Source: Gnetum montanum (taxonomy: Eukaryota > Streptophyta > Gnetopsida > Gnetales > Gnetaceae). From it: DNA of 64,000 bases. The stretch is taken from assembly GCA_015680685.1 (NCBI GenBank), contig MNCI01013583.1, positions 174,063 to 238,062 of the forward strand, in the 5' to 3' direction. Positions 11,541 through 23,447 of the stretch are shown here, piece by piece; the stretch's first letter is position 1; the number at the start of each line of letters is the position of its first letter. The position numbers and the translations under genes were made by a program. The notes below the pieces were generated by a model. It had not been told where the DNA came from and did not search any database. It saw only the letters and a program-made list of their open reading frames with translations.

Positions 11541-12350
11541 ATGGCCCCAAAATGCCCTACTCAGGCTCCTTCTTCAGCTCTAGGTAGATCCAAATTGGTA
11601 TCCATTCTTTTTCACCAAAATAGTGTAGTTACCGCTTGCAATCTTGTGCATGATATACTTCAAAAGGAGGATTTTTAGTATCTTACCACTTCCTAATTAT
11701 CTGAATTAGTAATATTCCCTATTTTCAAGGCAACTAAGTGTAAAGACATAATAATTCAATGATACAATCTTTATAGTAGTAGTATAAGCACCACTTCCCA
11801 CCTATTTTTTGGGTCGATAATGGTTCTTTCATTTAATATTCAAATAGCCTTAGGTTTTCACCAAGGGGAGGATCCTTTAATTTCATTGAATTTCTCCCCT
11901 AAATTTAAATTTTTTTGCAAAAAATAAATTTTTAATTATGTTATTGATTCTAATGCTAGCAAAAGCCAATTTCTTCGTGGAGATTTCATCAATGAAATTC
12001 ACTTTAAGTTGTGTCAATTCATCCATAGTAAGGTATTGTGGTATCAATACCAATCTTATGTTATTGCTTTTTCCATCTATATACTTCATGATGCCATAAT
12101 AGGTAGAGTTTATGATTGGTCACTATCATGTTTTTCTACTTTATACAATGCCATGAGTGGAGTTGCTGCTACCAAACAAAATCCAGTAAACCATATACCA
12201 TATGTTGCATACCCTTGATCATGTGTTTAATTCTAAGTTACAATCCTTCAACCAAAATCTTTGGCCTATATGATCCTAGTTTATGTTCTAAATTTCTTGA
12301 AGAGGATAGAATTATAAAGAGTAAGATTGAGGATGACAAGAAAGGTTAGA
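11541..12350 (+). pseudogene. Broken ORF of an unidentified retroelement
   Basis: From the ATG at 11541 (MAPKCPTQAP, close to MAPKRPT in the minus-strand ORF at 2399) one frame runs to 12218 with only a handful of stops. It then appears to shift frame and continue to 12349 (STKIFGLYDPSLCSKFLEED). The middle (QFLRGDFINEIHFKLCQFI, then IAFSIYILHDAIIGRVYDW) looks like a folded helical domain and is reminiscent of the extra-ORF domain of plant gypsy elements, but I cannot name it firmly. A purine-rich tract lies downstream at 12852-12866. Confidence 0.4.
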
Positions 12351-12964
12351 TGGCTAGAAATCAAGAGGGCAGTAGCGAGGTATTCTATATGTTTATGTAT
12401 TTTATATTTATGTTGTTACTTATGTTTCTTCATGTATTTATTGATACTGAAATCTAGGATGTAGAGTGAACCAATCCAAGATGTATAGATTCCAAAAGAA
12501 GATGCTCAGAATGCACAGATTGAAAGTACTCAAGGTGCTTCAACCTTTGGAAGGGTTAATCTTTAACAAATCATAGTTATGAGCTCCAAGGTATATATAT
12601 ATATAAATATATATAGCCTAGTTTAATGCCTTATTTCTTTTCTAATAAATTCTTTTTTAATAGAGGCAATGTACTACGCAAAGTTCTAGAAGCCCAATAG
12701 TTGGACAAAGAACCCAATAACAAGCTCAACAACAAAGTACAAGATAGGATAAGGGAAAGGAACTAGAGGTAATTTTTAATTATTTTAAGATTTGAATACT
12801 TCCCTTTTGTTTTTCTTATATGATGTTGATCTTGTTTGTGTCACGGATGTCTTAAGTTTGGGGGGTACTTTATCCAAGAAATGGAGAGAGATGATGTAGG
12901 AGCTAGTTCTGAACAAACTCCCATTTTTAGCTTTCATTCCTCCATCCAGATCACCATGCATGAC
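12351..12964 (+). other. AT-rich 3' flank with PPT-like tract; short (TA)n run
   Basis: No coding potential. A (TA)n-type run occupies 12591-12616. TTAAGTTTGGGGGGTACT at 12850-12867 looks like a polypurine tract of a plus-strand element, followed by non-repeated sequence up to the LINE junction near 12964. No LTR partner was recognised. Confidence 0.35.
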
Positions 12965-13300
12965 ATTGATTCTAGTGATGTCCATCTTTAACAAAACTTT
13001 ATGACTTATGTTTGAAGATATCCTCTATAACATTTTAAATTCAACAAGTCTTACATTCAGCTAGAATTTTATAAGTGTTATTAAAAGAGTAATAGATATT
13101 TAGTTATCAAACTATTAAAGATTTCTATTCTTAGGAAGAAGATAAATCATATCTTTATTAACATTTCATTTAAAGGGAAGAGAATTCATTTACATTACTT
13201 TTATAAAAAACTCTAAAACAAACTTCTAATGTCAAGAGCTTCATTAAGGAAAAAGGATCTTCCAACTAGACAAGGAGAGATCCAACCAAAGCTTGTATTT
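12965..13300 (-). pseudogene. LINE (L1-type) reverse transcriptase, N-terminal piece
   Basis: Reading the minus strand across several frames gives the start of a plant L1 reverse transcriptase: a worn SPGxDG-like motif near 13280, NVNKDMIYLLPKNRN (usual form NKGxITLLPK), an ISITLLITL / NTYKILAE segment, and SFVKDGHH (usual form GFVKGRHI). It stops abruptly near 12965, before the catalytic YxDD region. The endonuclease half of the same LINE is at 23661-26200, so I read the two as one element split by the Athila-like insertion. Confidence 0.65.
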
Positions 13301-13537
13301 AAAATATTATTGGCAAAAAAAATTAGCAAGATTAGATATATGCAAGATCAATTCCAATACTATACCCATTAGACAAAATATTTCTAGGCATTCCTATAGG
13401 AAATTTAGACCAAATAACTTACATAAAGCTTGTTCATTCACATTACAAACTAAATTAAAAAAGGAAATAATATATTAATAGAAGGTAAATTGCCATTATA
13501 GTTGCCATGTATCTTGACTGGACCTCTCCTTGTCAAG
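13301..13537. other. Flank between LINE piece and Athila-like element
   Basis: AT-rich, no coding call. The last five bases (13533-13537, TCAAG) are the left copy of the putative target-site duplication. Confidence 0.4.
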
Positions 13538-13902
13538 TGATGAATCATGATGTCGAGGCCGCGATATTGCATTCACGATATCGGAGCCTACCATGCGATA
13601 TCGAATACCCGATATTAGGACCTGCCTCCTTGCTTATAAATAAGAGGCGGGTGCACTTGGTTTTGCAATAGATAGTTAGACCCTTAGCCAAACTCTTGCC
13701 TTTTCTCCCTCCCATAGTTAGAATTATTTCTACATGCCCGTAGTAGGAGTCATAAAGTGAATGGATATTTATTCGAGCATTGTGTACCTGAGCACACCTT
13801 GTGTATGCCAATAAAGACGAACTTTATGATAAACCTTGCAGCATCCAAAATAGATTAATTAGTGTTAATTAATGTTATTAATTTCTTTCTTAGTTAATTA
13901 AT

Positions 13903-13936
<34 letters not shown>

Positions 13937-14381
13937 CCTACAACTCTCCTAAGTAAATACACTTAGTACGATCACTTTGAGCATGCATGTAACACTTGGT
14001 AACCTAGTAATGATTAGCGTTTTGTAATCCCAGTAGTGTTGCACTAGTTCAAGATGTGTACGGCAAGTGAGAACAGATACTGGTGTTAGGATTAATTAAA
14101 GCCTAGTTAATCAGTAGTTAAATTAAATTAATCACTTAGTTATCTCTCTCCTTCCCTATTAGCATAGGACATAAAAACATAAAAGATATAAAAATAATAT
14201 GCCTGGAGCTTACTTAATGATACAATTGTGACAAACAAGTAAGTTTGGGAAGACAACGGTTAACCAACCCATTCTTGTTCCATAAAGGCATATAAGCACT
14301 TAGTCCTTGGAATTTAACTGGATTGTGCATGAAACACTCGTATTCGTATGGTTGAGCATAGGGGTACGTCACTGCTCATCA
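13538..14381 (+). repeat. 5' LTR, 844 bp
   Basis: Starts TGATGAATCATG and ends GCTCATCA. U3 has four degenerate CGATAT(CG)-type motifs at 13559-13620, followed by TATAAATA at 13635-13642. A (CT)15 run sits at 13905-13934 in the presumed U5. It is homologous to 22625-23447 and to fragments at 1-172 and 43839-44705. Confidence 0.93.
13635..13642 (+). promoter_or_regulatory. TATA box of the 5' LTR
   Basis: TATAAATA, conserved in the 3' LTR (22708-22715) and in the minus-strand LTR fragment (96-103). Transcription would be expected ~30 bases downstream, which sets the R start near 13670. Confidence 0.75.
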
Positions 14382-14382
14382 T

Positions 14383-14400
14383 TTTCACCGTTGCTGGGGA
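14383..14400 (+). other. Primer-binding site, tRNA-Asp type
   Basis: TTTCACCGTTGCTGGGGA, beginning one base after the LTR end. It matches 14 of 18 bases of the complement of the plant tRNA-Asp(GTC) 3' end (TGGCGCCGTTGCCGGGGA). Two of the four differences are CG-to-CA and CG-to-TG changes, as expected from methylated cytosine decay. This primer is typical of the Athila lineage. Confidence 0.8.
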
Positions 14401-14517
14401 CTTAGTTGTTTGTGCACTAATTAGAACTTAGGAAATCAGTCACATCGTTGGAATGAACCCTTAGGGTTAGTTGAGAAAATAATAAACAAGAATACATTAC
14501 ACACTGAACAGAAAAGT

Positions 14518-16900
14518 ATGTCTTCTTCTTCATACAAAAAGTGCTTCACCGCCTAGGTTTGAAATAGGAAACAATCGATGGCGTAATACACATGACATTG
14601 ATCTGCCAGCCCCTCAATAGTTTCAAGTGGTATATATTCATCCTAATGAGTATATACCAGACTTCATCTTTATCCTCCATCAAGACGAACAATTGCATTG
14701 GCAAGACTTAGAAGGTAACATAGTGTTACCTCCTGATCATTTATTCCCAAGCATGCTTCTTCGTGCTCTCACACGAATTGGCATGTAACACTTACACACA
14801 AAATACATTGTGCAAGACCATGATTTGAGGAAATACTATCTCATGGAGGCACAATGTCAAAGGGACTCGCAACAGGAGCGACATCATAAGTCTTTGAAGG
14901 GTAAGTGGTCCCAGGATGTCCCACATGTTTTAAGCAAAAATGAGGGTGGTGAACCTACCTTAGGCAGTCACCCACATAACGATGTTCCTCCCCTTGACTT
15001 TGGCCAAGAGTTTGTGTATTAGAATCTTCATTCCACTATTCATAACCTAGATTCTGATACCCAAAGGGTTTGAAAAGGGACACGAACACATGATAAAGAT
15101 GGACATTCTAATCGCAATCGTGATTGAGGTCGAGATCGCTGAAGAGAAGGTAGCAGACATCATTATGGTGATGGTTCTCCCTCTTCTTCACCTTCATCAT
15201 CTTCTTCATCCTCTCCTTTAGTATTTGGATGCAGTCATAAAGAAAAAGACCATGGGGATAAAGGTAGGCAAAGTGGAAGTCATAAGCAAAACAACTAGGA
15301 AAGGGGATGAGGGCACTCTAGAGAATGACAACATAGAAGAAGGGAGAGTAGGGAACAACGTAGGTATCATAGATGCCATAGACGAGATGATCATGATGAA
15401 CCCCTACTCACTACTTGAAGTATGTTAGACATAACTGAGGCTGTTAGAATTCCAACAAGGCACCAGAAAGATAGTAGGATCAATAGATTAGATATGAACA
15501 ATATCCCACAATTTGAATGGGGATACAACACTGATCCTCATAATTACTTACAAGCATTTCATGATGCATGTGCCTTACAAAACATAGAGAATGAATGGAA
15601 AAAACTTAGGTTGTTCTTGCGGACACTAGTTAAAGAAGTGAAAAGCTGGTACTAGTCCTTAGAATTGAAGTGCATTCGTAGATGGAGTACCATGTTAGAA
15701 TTGTTCAACAATAAGTACCAAATGTACTCTCGAGAGTCCAACCTATGAAAGCAAATCCAAGGCTGGAAACCAGAAGGACATGAACCCTTGGATGCTACCA
15801 TAGGTTGATACTATGCACTGTTACATTGTTGTCCTGGCCATGGTTATTTGCAAAGGGATCAACTGTGCCATCTCGTAGATGGGATTAGGCATGAAATGAG
15901 AAGAACCCTTGGGACTTATGCCCAAGGAAGATTATCTAAGCTTAGGTCCCATCAAATTCAAAGACTATTGGAGCAAGTTGCTAAGGAAGAAGGTGAGCTA
16001 TGGAGCAGAGAAAGTGCGGAAGAGTATAACCAAGATCCTTCCCTCCAGAAGGTGGGAAGTAAGATTTTGTGAGGATGAAGAAGAGTCATCACTCGAAGAG
16101 ATGGTGAATAGGAAAAATTTGCCTATCTAAAAGTTGACATTAGAAGTATCAAAAAAGGTAGACCAAATGTGGGATTCCCTAGAAAATAGATTTCAAATTG
16201 TTCTTAAAATAGTAGAGGAGTCTAGAGCGCAAGGTAGTGATCACAAAAAAGAAAAAAGAGAGAAGTTGAACATGCACGTAGCAAGGGTAGGGGCAAAGTT
16301 ACCATCATTGACAAGGTTGTGGATTCAGAAACAAACAATGATAGTGAATGTGAGATATGTCAATATGACCATCCTAAGAGATGTTGCCATGTAATCTCAC
16401 ATCTATAGGAGTTTGGGGTGTATGCACTCAACCCACGATTGAACAAATGATAAACACCACGAAGGTTACCTTACCCTCAAGGTAACCCAAGACAGTTCTA
16501 CAAACCCTGAATGTATTATCCTAGTGGAACTCCACCAAAATCAATTGGGCAATATCAACAATGGCAACACCCATAATCATGAGGAATGCCACCACCAAGG
16601 CAACAATATCCTTACTAGCAACTTGACCTGTATGGATATTATGTGCAGCAACCAGTCTCTCCACATGACTCTACTAGTCATGTTACTCCTCAACCTCACT
16701 ACCAAGCTCGTGAGTATTATAGGACTCCTTCTCCTAGGGGTGATGTTCCACAAACATACCATCCTTCTCACCCGGCCACATCTCTTCCACCAATAGCTCC
16801 ACTACCACCTACTCTCATGATGCAAGGTGAACTCCTTGCCTAGCCATAGAAACATAATGTCACAAGGGCTTTTAACTCTTAACCTACTATTGGTTCCAAC
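14518..16900 (+). pseudogene. gag: Athila-like gag
   Basis: Likely start is the ATG at 14518 (MSSSSY), with a one-base shift in the A-run at 14536-14540 before the main frame begins. A capsid segment at 15422-15950 contains NIPQFEWGYNTDPHNYLQAF and LRLFLRTLVKEVKSWY, the usual retrotransposon gag pattern. An Arg/Ser-rich stretch precedes it (15060-15220). A compact zinc knuckle CEICQYDHPKRCC lies near 16350, and the C-terminus is Pro/Gln/Tyr-rich (16640-16840). Gag and pol share one frame, interrupted by many stops, so no frameshifting would have been needed to make the polyprotein. Confidence 0.8.
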
Positions 16901-16906
16901 AACTGC

Positions 16907-19900
16907 ATGAAGAAAAGACCTTTCTTTAGAACCAATAGTCCAACCAAGCCCTTGCAATCACATGCGGATGATTCCTTAGATGCCTCAGTATTAATCAAAA
17001 CTTCGGAGCGTCCTTCAACCCAACCACCACACTCAATGCATACAATCATGCTAATACATGTTGTCACTGATTGGATCAAAGCTGGCCATCTTCCCAGGAA
17101 ATTCTCTGATCCTGGGAGTTCTCTGATATATTTACAAATCGCTGAAAATGAACCATGCAAGGCTCTTTTGGATTTAGGTTTCTGTGTCAACTTGATTTCT
17201 CAAGAAATGTACAAAGCTTGGAACTTGCCTCAATTGAAAAAGAGCAACATCCATCTAAAGTTGGCTGACCAGTTCATCATTGTCCCATTGGGACTAGTGG
17301 AGGACATTGTCACCACTGTTTGTAGGTGGTTGTACCTAGCTGACTTCCTAGTGATTCAAGTAAACAACGATAAGGGGGACTTCCCAATCATAATGGGAAT
17401 GGCATAGCTAAGCACCATTGACACACACCTAGGAATCTACGATCTTTTTATAGAAATATCAAAGGAAAATACATTTAGAAAGATCAAGAAGAAGAAAGTT
17501 CCATGCATCGCATACAATGACACAGGGTGTAATTGCGTGCAAAGGTCATGGGATGTGCAAAGTTTAACATTGCCTACATGCAATCAGTGTGCACAAGTGA
17601 TCAACATACAAAGATGCCTGTATGCAGCAACCACACGATAGGAAGGCACCCAGTGGCTGACAGCTGATCAAGAAATCAGTTCAATCATATGCATGAAAGC
17701 AACTAAGGGTTTGACTTGCACTTACATTGATGCGTTAGAGCAAGTCCACCACCAACTTTCAAGTCTTAATCTCAAAAATATCAACTAGGGGAAGTTGGAA
17801 ATCCCTAAGAAATTTAAGCAGGAGCCCCTTGAGCTGAAACCATTGCTCATCGATATGGAATACATGTTTCTTAAAAATGGAAAACTAGTAATTATTAACG
17901 CTAAGCTTGCTCCTCAACAAAAAGAGAGACTGTTGAAGGTAATAAATAAATGATTGAAAGCCTTCACTTGGTTATATCCTGAATTAACTAGAATAGATCC
18001 TAGGATATGCCAACATAGAATTTACACTGCCCCTCCATAAAGCCTCAAAGACAACCCATAGAGGCGATTGAACCCAAAGTTGAAGCAAGTAGTTAAGGAA
18101 GAAATCGAACAACTTCTCAAGGTTGGGTTCATATACCCCATTGTTAATAGCGAATGGGTTAGCCCCTTAGTTATTATGCTTAAAAAGGAAGGCAAATGGA
18201 GGGTGTGCATAGATTTCAGGCTACTAAACATGGTAACATTCAAAGATCACTTCCCATTGCCATTTGTCAACCAAGTCTTAGACACCATCGCAGGGCATCA
18301 CCATTAGAGTTTTTTGGATGGATATAGTAGATATAACCAAATACAAATAGCCCTAGAAGACCAAGCCAAGACTAGGTTCGCCAATCCTTGGGGAACATTT
18401 GCATACAAACAGATGCTGTTTGGCTTATGTAATGCCCCTGCAATGTTTCAACGATTAGTTCTAAGCATATGCTAACAGCAGATAGGAAACAGTGTGGAGG
18501 TCTTTATGGATGACTTCTCCACTTATGGACCAAACTTTGATCAAGCCCTGGATCGGTTAGAGAAAGTGTTAAAAAGGTGTGTAGAAACCAATTTGAGGCT
18601 CAACTGGTAGAAAAGCCATTTGATGGTCTAAGAAAGCATAGTACTAGGGCACAAAATCTCACACACAAGGATAGAGGTAGACCCCGAGAAAATCAAAGTT
18701 ATCCAAGGAATTACTCGTCAACCAAAAACTGTCAAAGATATTCGATCATTCCTTGGATACATTGGCTACTATAGGATATTTTATGAGAACTTTTCAAAGG
18801 TTTCCAAACATTGGTAAAATTAACGAAAAAGGACGTACCTTTTGAGTGGACCAGGGAATGAGAACTCGCTTTCCAAACTTTAAAATAGAAGCTAGTAGAA
18901 ACACCCATTCTACAAGCTCCTGACTAGTCCAAACCATTCTATATCATGACTGACGCGTCCAACTATGCCTTAGGAGTCGTACTTACACAGTTAGATGACC
19001 AGAAACATCCTTATTCACTATGCAAGTAGAAGTATCGCTAGTGCACAACTTAACTACACTACCATAGAGAAAGAATTAATGGTTGTAGTGTTTGCACTAG
19101 AAAAATTTAGGGGCTATGTCTTGGGCTATAAGGTATTCGTACACACGGATCATAGTGTAATAAGGTTCCTAATGAATAAGCCAATGGTAAGCCCTCATAT
19201 CATACAATGGCTTGTAATCTTACAAAAGTTCAATCTTACGATGATCAATCGTAAAGGCACCGAGAATGTAGTTGCTAATCATTTATCTCAATTGTGATTT
19301 GACAATAAAGAGGATGAGTATCCAATTTCTAATCATTTCCATGATGAATTCCTCTTTGCTGGTGTAGTGAATAATCAATCACCTACGGAGACAAATTGGT
19401 ACAGTAGCATTCTTACCTATCTCCTCACCCAAAAAATACCACAAGAGTTAAACCTTAAGAAGAAATAACAGTTTCTTCATTGAGCCAAGTACTTTATGGA
19501 GATCAATGAGCAACTTTACAAAGTGTGTCCCGATGGCTTGGTTTGATGGTGTGTTCTCAATATAGATCAATTGCGAGTTCTCCAAGATGCTCATGAGGGT
19601 CCTTGTGGGGGCCATTAAACTAGGAGATGAATGACCATCAAGATCTTGCTTGCAGGATATTATTAGCCTACATTGTTTCAGGATGCCCATCAATTCATCC
19701 AATCTTGTGAGTGCTGTCAATGTGATGGGGAAATGACTACTAAAATGGAGGATCCACAACAATGGATCCAACCTATAGAATCCTTCGACATTTGGGGAAT
19801 TGATTTTATGGGGCCAATTACACCAATGTCCAATGGAAAAGCATATATTATTGGTGCCATTGATTACCTTATAAAATGGGTAGAAGTCGCTACTGTTAAG

Positions 19901-20621
19901 GATTGTACATCATCTACAGTTGCACAATTTTTTGAACAACAAATTGTGAACAGGTTTGGCATGCCATGTGCACTTATTTCAGAAAATGGTACACACTTCA
20001 CAGGTGCGACTTTTCGAAAATTAATGCAATGCTTAGGGGTCGAATACAAACTAACAACACCATACCACCCCCCAAGCAAATGGTCAAGCTGAAGTCACCA
20101 ATAGGGAGATTACGAAGATATTGACAAGAACTATTAGCAAGTTTAGGTGAGACTGGAGCACTAAATTGACTAATGCTCTTTGGGCATACCACTCCACATG
20201 GAAGCTCCATATAAGCTACTCTCCCTATGAGTTAGTGTACGGTAAATTACCAATGCTTCCCATTCAAACTGAGCTTTGTACACTATTCACGGCATATGAC
20301 CTCAACCTTGACCTTGATCTAGCATAGAAACAACAGTTAGTAACCCTTAACTTGCTAGATGAAAATTGACTAGCTATCCTATCATCTAATGAATTGCACA
20401 AGGCATTCAATAAACAATGTCATGACCTAAGAATTAGAAAAGTAAAATATCAACTAATACATAAGGTTCTCTACTGGAATCCCACACATATGCCACAACA
20501 TACTAAATTTCAAACACTATGGGAAGGACCTTATCTTATTCATGCAACTTTCCCTTCAGGGCCCATGACAATATACAAACTTGAGAGCCCAGACAAGAAA
20601 CGGTTGGTCAACGTGCAATAA
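16907..20621 (+). pseudogene. pol: Athila-like pol: protease, RT, RNase H, integrase
   Basis: Protease at 17090-17407 ends FPIIMG; its active site reads ALLDLGFCVNLIS, so the expected D-S/T-G is damaged to DLG. RT at 18068-18600 has GKWRVCIDFRLLN, FGLCNAPAMFQR and FMDDF (18503-18514, intact). RNase H at 18940-19297 has YTTIEKELMVVVFALEKF. Integrase has its zinc-binding CECCQCD at about 19709, GIDFMGPI and a second Asp region changed to ISENGTHF (usual SDNGTHF). Its catalytic Glu is kept in NGQAEVTN, but this lies after a one-base shift at a six-C run (20068-20073). The C-terminal part continues in the third frame to 20621. Numerous stops; not functional. Confidence 0.88.
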
Positions 20622-20719
20622 ACAAAACCTTTCCATGAGCTTAGGACAACTAGTATAGATGCTACCTCTATTTATGGACAACCCTACTCACTATTTTGGA
20701 TCTCCTCCTTCCAACTCAG

Positions 20720-20731
20720 TCGTGGGGGAGA
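20720..20731 (+). other. Internal PPT-like motif
   Basis: TCGTGGGGGAGA lies 1.9 kb upstream of the 3' LTR. It is nearly identical to the true tract (TCGTGGGGGTA, 22614-22624) and is conserved at the same place in the copies at 40979 (weaker), 47189 and 52205. It could act as a second plus-strand primer. Confidence 0.5.
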
Positions 20732-21580
20732 TGGCCACCTATGCTAACCGTTCTAGGCCCTTAGTTCTTTTTGAATTTTTGTTTTACACATTTTTCCAAC
20801 TTTTCTTATTTTTTTCTTACACCATCGTTCATTCTTACTATTTCTTTGTTTACTTGGTTTACTTTTATTCGTCATCCAATAAGTGCTCATGATGGTGGAT
20901 TGAATTATATCATATTGATTGCTAATGTTTGGTTTTTACCTTTGAATTATAATGTTGGTATTATTAAGGTATGGTTCTTTTGGTAAAATAGGCAATGAGT
21001 CCACACTGTCCACTCATCCATACAGTTATGGTCTCCTTTGGCTTGGAACTGTATAGTCCCCTTTTTCTAAGTAAACTTGTTAATAAATTGGTGGCTGGGT
21101 ATTTTTCAAACCAAGGAAAGACTCAAAGGATGAAAAAGATGTGACTTCAAGGGGCTTCGATGCATTTGTGCTAGCCATTCTCTTGGGTGCTTGGATGTTT
21201 TTTCTTGGGTTTTCTGCCATTCTGCCATCCATCAGATATCAGGAAGTTGAGTAAATAAAAATAAGTCTTTACATGGTGTGGTTCTCATGCAAAAAAAGAA
21301 GTGAGAATTCAAAGCACACCCCTTAAACATAATAAAGCAATATGGGCTACAAGAATTGGTTATGGAACTTAAGACATGTTACTCATGCCTGAAGGTTCCC
21401 TTTAACTAAAGCCCTTTCTCACCTCTCGCTTCTCCATCTCGCTCTCCTTGGAATGGTGGTGACTCTTTGTGGAAGCATTATTGTTGCTTTAAGTGGATGG
21501 ATTGGTCAAGTGTGTTGATGCGAGGTCACTGGATGTGGTTTGTTTGAGTCTGGATTTGGGATGAGTTCTACTCAGTCACA

Positions 21581-21906
21581 TTAACCATAAAATACACAAG
21601 GGACTTTACACAACAATGTTTTTGGGATTCCATTCCATTCTCTCCTCTCTATCTTTCTTTCCATTTTCCACATCATTGCTAGTTTTATCATTAGTCCATT
21701 TCTAGGTTGATGCATTATTTTTCTTTGGTGAATTCTTGTGGGTAAGTTTTTAACTCTTGCTTCCAAATGACATTCCTAGAGCCTACAGACTCTTTGGTTT
21801 GTAGGTTTGTCAGGGCATAAAAGGCATGAGCCTGCTTTGGGGAGGACCCACTGGCATTCCTTTTTGGTGCAATTGTTAACTTCTTTTTCTTAAACATTTC
21901 CTGCAA
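21581..21906 (-). pseudogene. Possible antisense ORF trace in the 3' region
   Basis: From the minus-strand ATG at 21906 the frame gives a basic start (FKKKKLTIAPKRNASG) and SSPKQAHAFYALTNLQTKES, then stops at 21715. An overlapping frame from 21766 continues to 21581. In the copy at 46621-48560 the same frame preserves the pattern SGSCP-QAHALFALA despite stops. Antisense extra ORFs between integrase and LTR are known in Tat/Athila-branch elements. The evidence is a short conserved stretch only; chance is possible. Confidence 0.3.
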
Positions 21907-22613
21907 TCAATCATTTCTTAGTTCATCCCCATCCATGACATGCTTTTATTGGTATTGCCATTGTTATTTTTTCCATCTTTCTTATTCCTCATATTTTTCC
22001 ATCTTATATAGCTACCGAAGGTTCACTCTTAGTCATGGGGGCCCTGGCACAAATTTTTCAATTTTTTTCATTCTACTATTTACCTAACCCCTACACCTTG
22101 GGTAGTCACTAGTGATAAATCTCTGAACTAGTTTTTGCCATAACTACAACTCAACCAATGCACTTCATATCAAGGCAAGGTATCAACTGCATTGTGGTTT
22201 ATCTATCCTTGCTCATTTGTGACTATGTTGTGTGTGTAGATGATGATCATACAAACAAGGGACTGGGATTGGAGAAAGCACTTAGGATGGACTAGAACTA
22301 GAGCATTTACGAAAGGAGCAAGTTTGGTGGCGTGGCTATGGACAAACAATGGAAGGCGTAATCTTGGCATTGGCGGCAACACGCTTCATCTTCTTTCTTT
22401 CTCTCTTTCTCTTCAAGCTGCCAAATAAAGGCTTGGATGTCATTTATGTACAAGTGTTCACCACAATGGTTATGAACAATAATGTTGTAATTTGGTTATT
22501 GATTCGTTCACTGGGCAGTTTGTCATCCCATTCCATTGTTAGTTGTCAATTAGTCAATAATCCCATACCTTCCCAATATTTTGTAAGGAACTCGAGGACA
22601 AGTTTTCAGTCAA

Positions 22614-22624
22614 TCGTGGGGGTA
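22614..22624 (+). other. Polypurine tract
   Basis: TCGTGGGGGTA directly abuts the 3' LTR start TGATGA at 22625. It primes plus-strand DNA synthesis in intact elements. Confidence 0.8.
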
Positions 22625-23447
22625 TGATGAATTGCGATATTGAGGCCACGATATCAAAGTCTACCATGCGATGTCGGATACCTAATATTGAGACCTACCT
22701 CCTTGCCTATAAATAAGAGGTGGGTGCACTTGGTTTTGCAATAGATAGTTAGAACCTTAGCCAAACTCTTGCCTTTTCTCCCTCCCAGAAGTAGAATTAT
22801 TTTTGTGTGCCTGCAGTAGGAGTCATAAAGTGAATGGATCTTTATTTGAGCATTGTGTACTTGAGCATACCTTGTGTACAGCAATAAAGATGAACTTTAT
22901 GATAAAACTTGCAGCATCTAGAATAGATTAATTAGTGTCAACTGATGTTATTAATTGCCTTATTAGTTAATTAATGTTCTCTCTCTCTCTCTCTCTCTCT
23001 CCCCCTACAACTCTCCTAGTAAATACACTCAGTATGATCACTTTGAGCATGCGTGTAACACTTTGTAACCTAGTAACGATTAGCATTTGGTAATCCCAGT
23101 AGTGTTGCACTGGTTCAGGATGTGTACGGCAAGTGAGAACAAATACTTGTGTTAGGATTAATTAAAGCCTAGTTAATCAGTAGTTAAATTAAATTAGTCA
23201 CTTAGTTATCTCTCTCCTTCCCTATTAACACAAGACATAAAAACATAAAAGATATAAAAATCATATGCCTCAAGCTTACTTAACCATACAATCATGACAT
23301 ACAAGTAAGTTTGGAAAGACAAGAATTAACGAACCCATTCTTATTCCATAAAGGCGCATAAGCACTTAGTCCTTGGAATTCGATCGGATCGTGCGTGAAA
23401 CGCTCGTATTCATATGGTTGAGCGTAGGGATACCTTTCTGCTCATCA
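22625..23447 (+). repeat. 3' LTR, 823 bp
   Basis: Starts TGATGAATTGCG and ends CTGCTCATCA. Collinear with 13538-14381, with substitutions, a roughly 15-20-base gap in the GATATC block, and (CT)12 at 22978-23001 against (CT)15 in the 5' copy. TATAAATA at 22708-22715. The following TCAGG is the right target duplicate. Confidence 0.93.

Larger units (their letters stand above)
20622..22613 (+). other. Long 3' noncoding region of the Athila-like element
   Basis: About 2 kb between pol and the PPT, where Athila elements can carry an env-like ORF. No such ORF survives on the plus strand. Landmarks shared with other copies here are a PPT-like motif (20720-20731), ATGAGTCCACACTGTCCAC near 20996, CATGTTACTCATGCCTG near 21374, and an antisense coding trace (separate entry). 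Confidence 0.7.
13538..23447 (+). mobile_element. Complete Athila-like Ty3/gypsy LTR retrotransposon (decayed, 9910 bp)
   Basis: Both LTRs start TGATGA and end TCATCA. A tRNA-Asp-type primer site follows the 5' LTR and a polypurine tract precedes the 3' LTR. Flanking pentamers TCAAG (13533-13537) and TCAGG (23448-23452) differ by one base, as an old target duplication would. Gag and pol occupy one frame. The RT (VEVFMDDFSTYG) and the tRNA-Asp primer place it with Athila. The LTRs differ by many substitutions, an indel near the start and CT-repeat length, and gag-pol has well over ten stops, so the insertion is old and immobile. It lies inside a minus-strand LINE. Confidence 0.92.

Noticed and set aside
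20622-22613. Env-like gene of the complete Athila-like element
   Set aside because: No plus-strand ORF, signal peptide or membrane segment remains in this interval.
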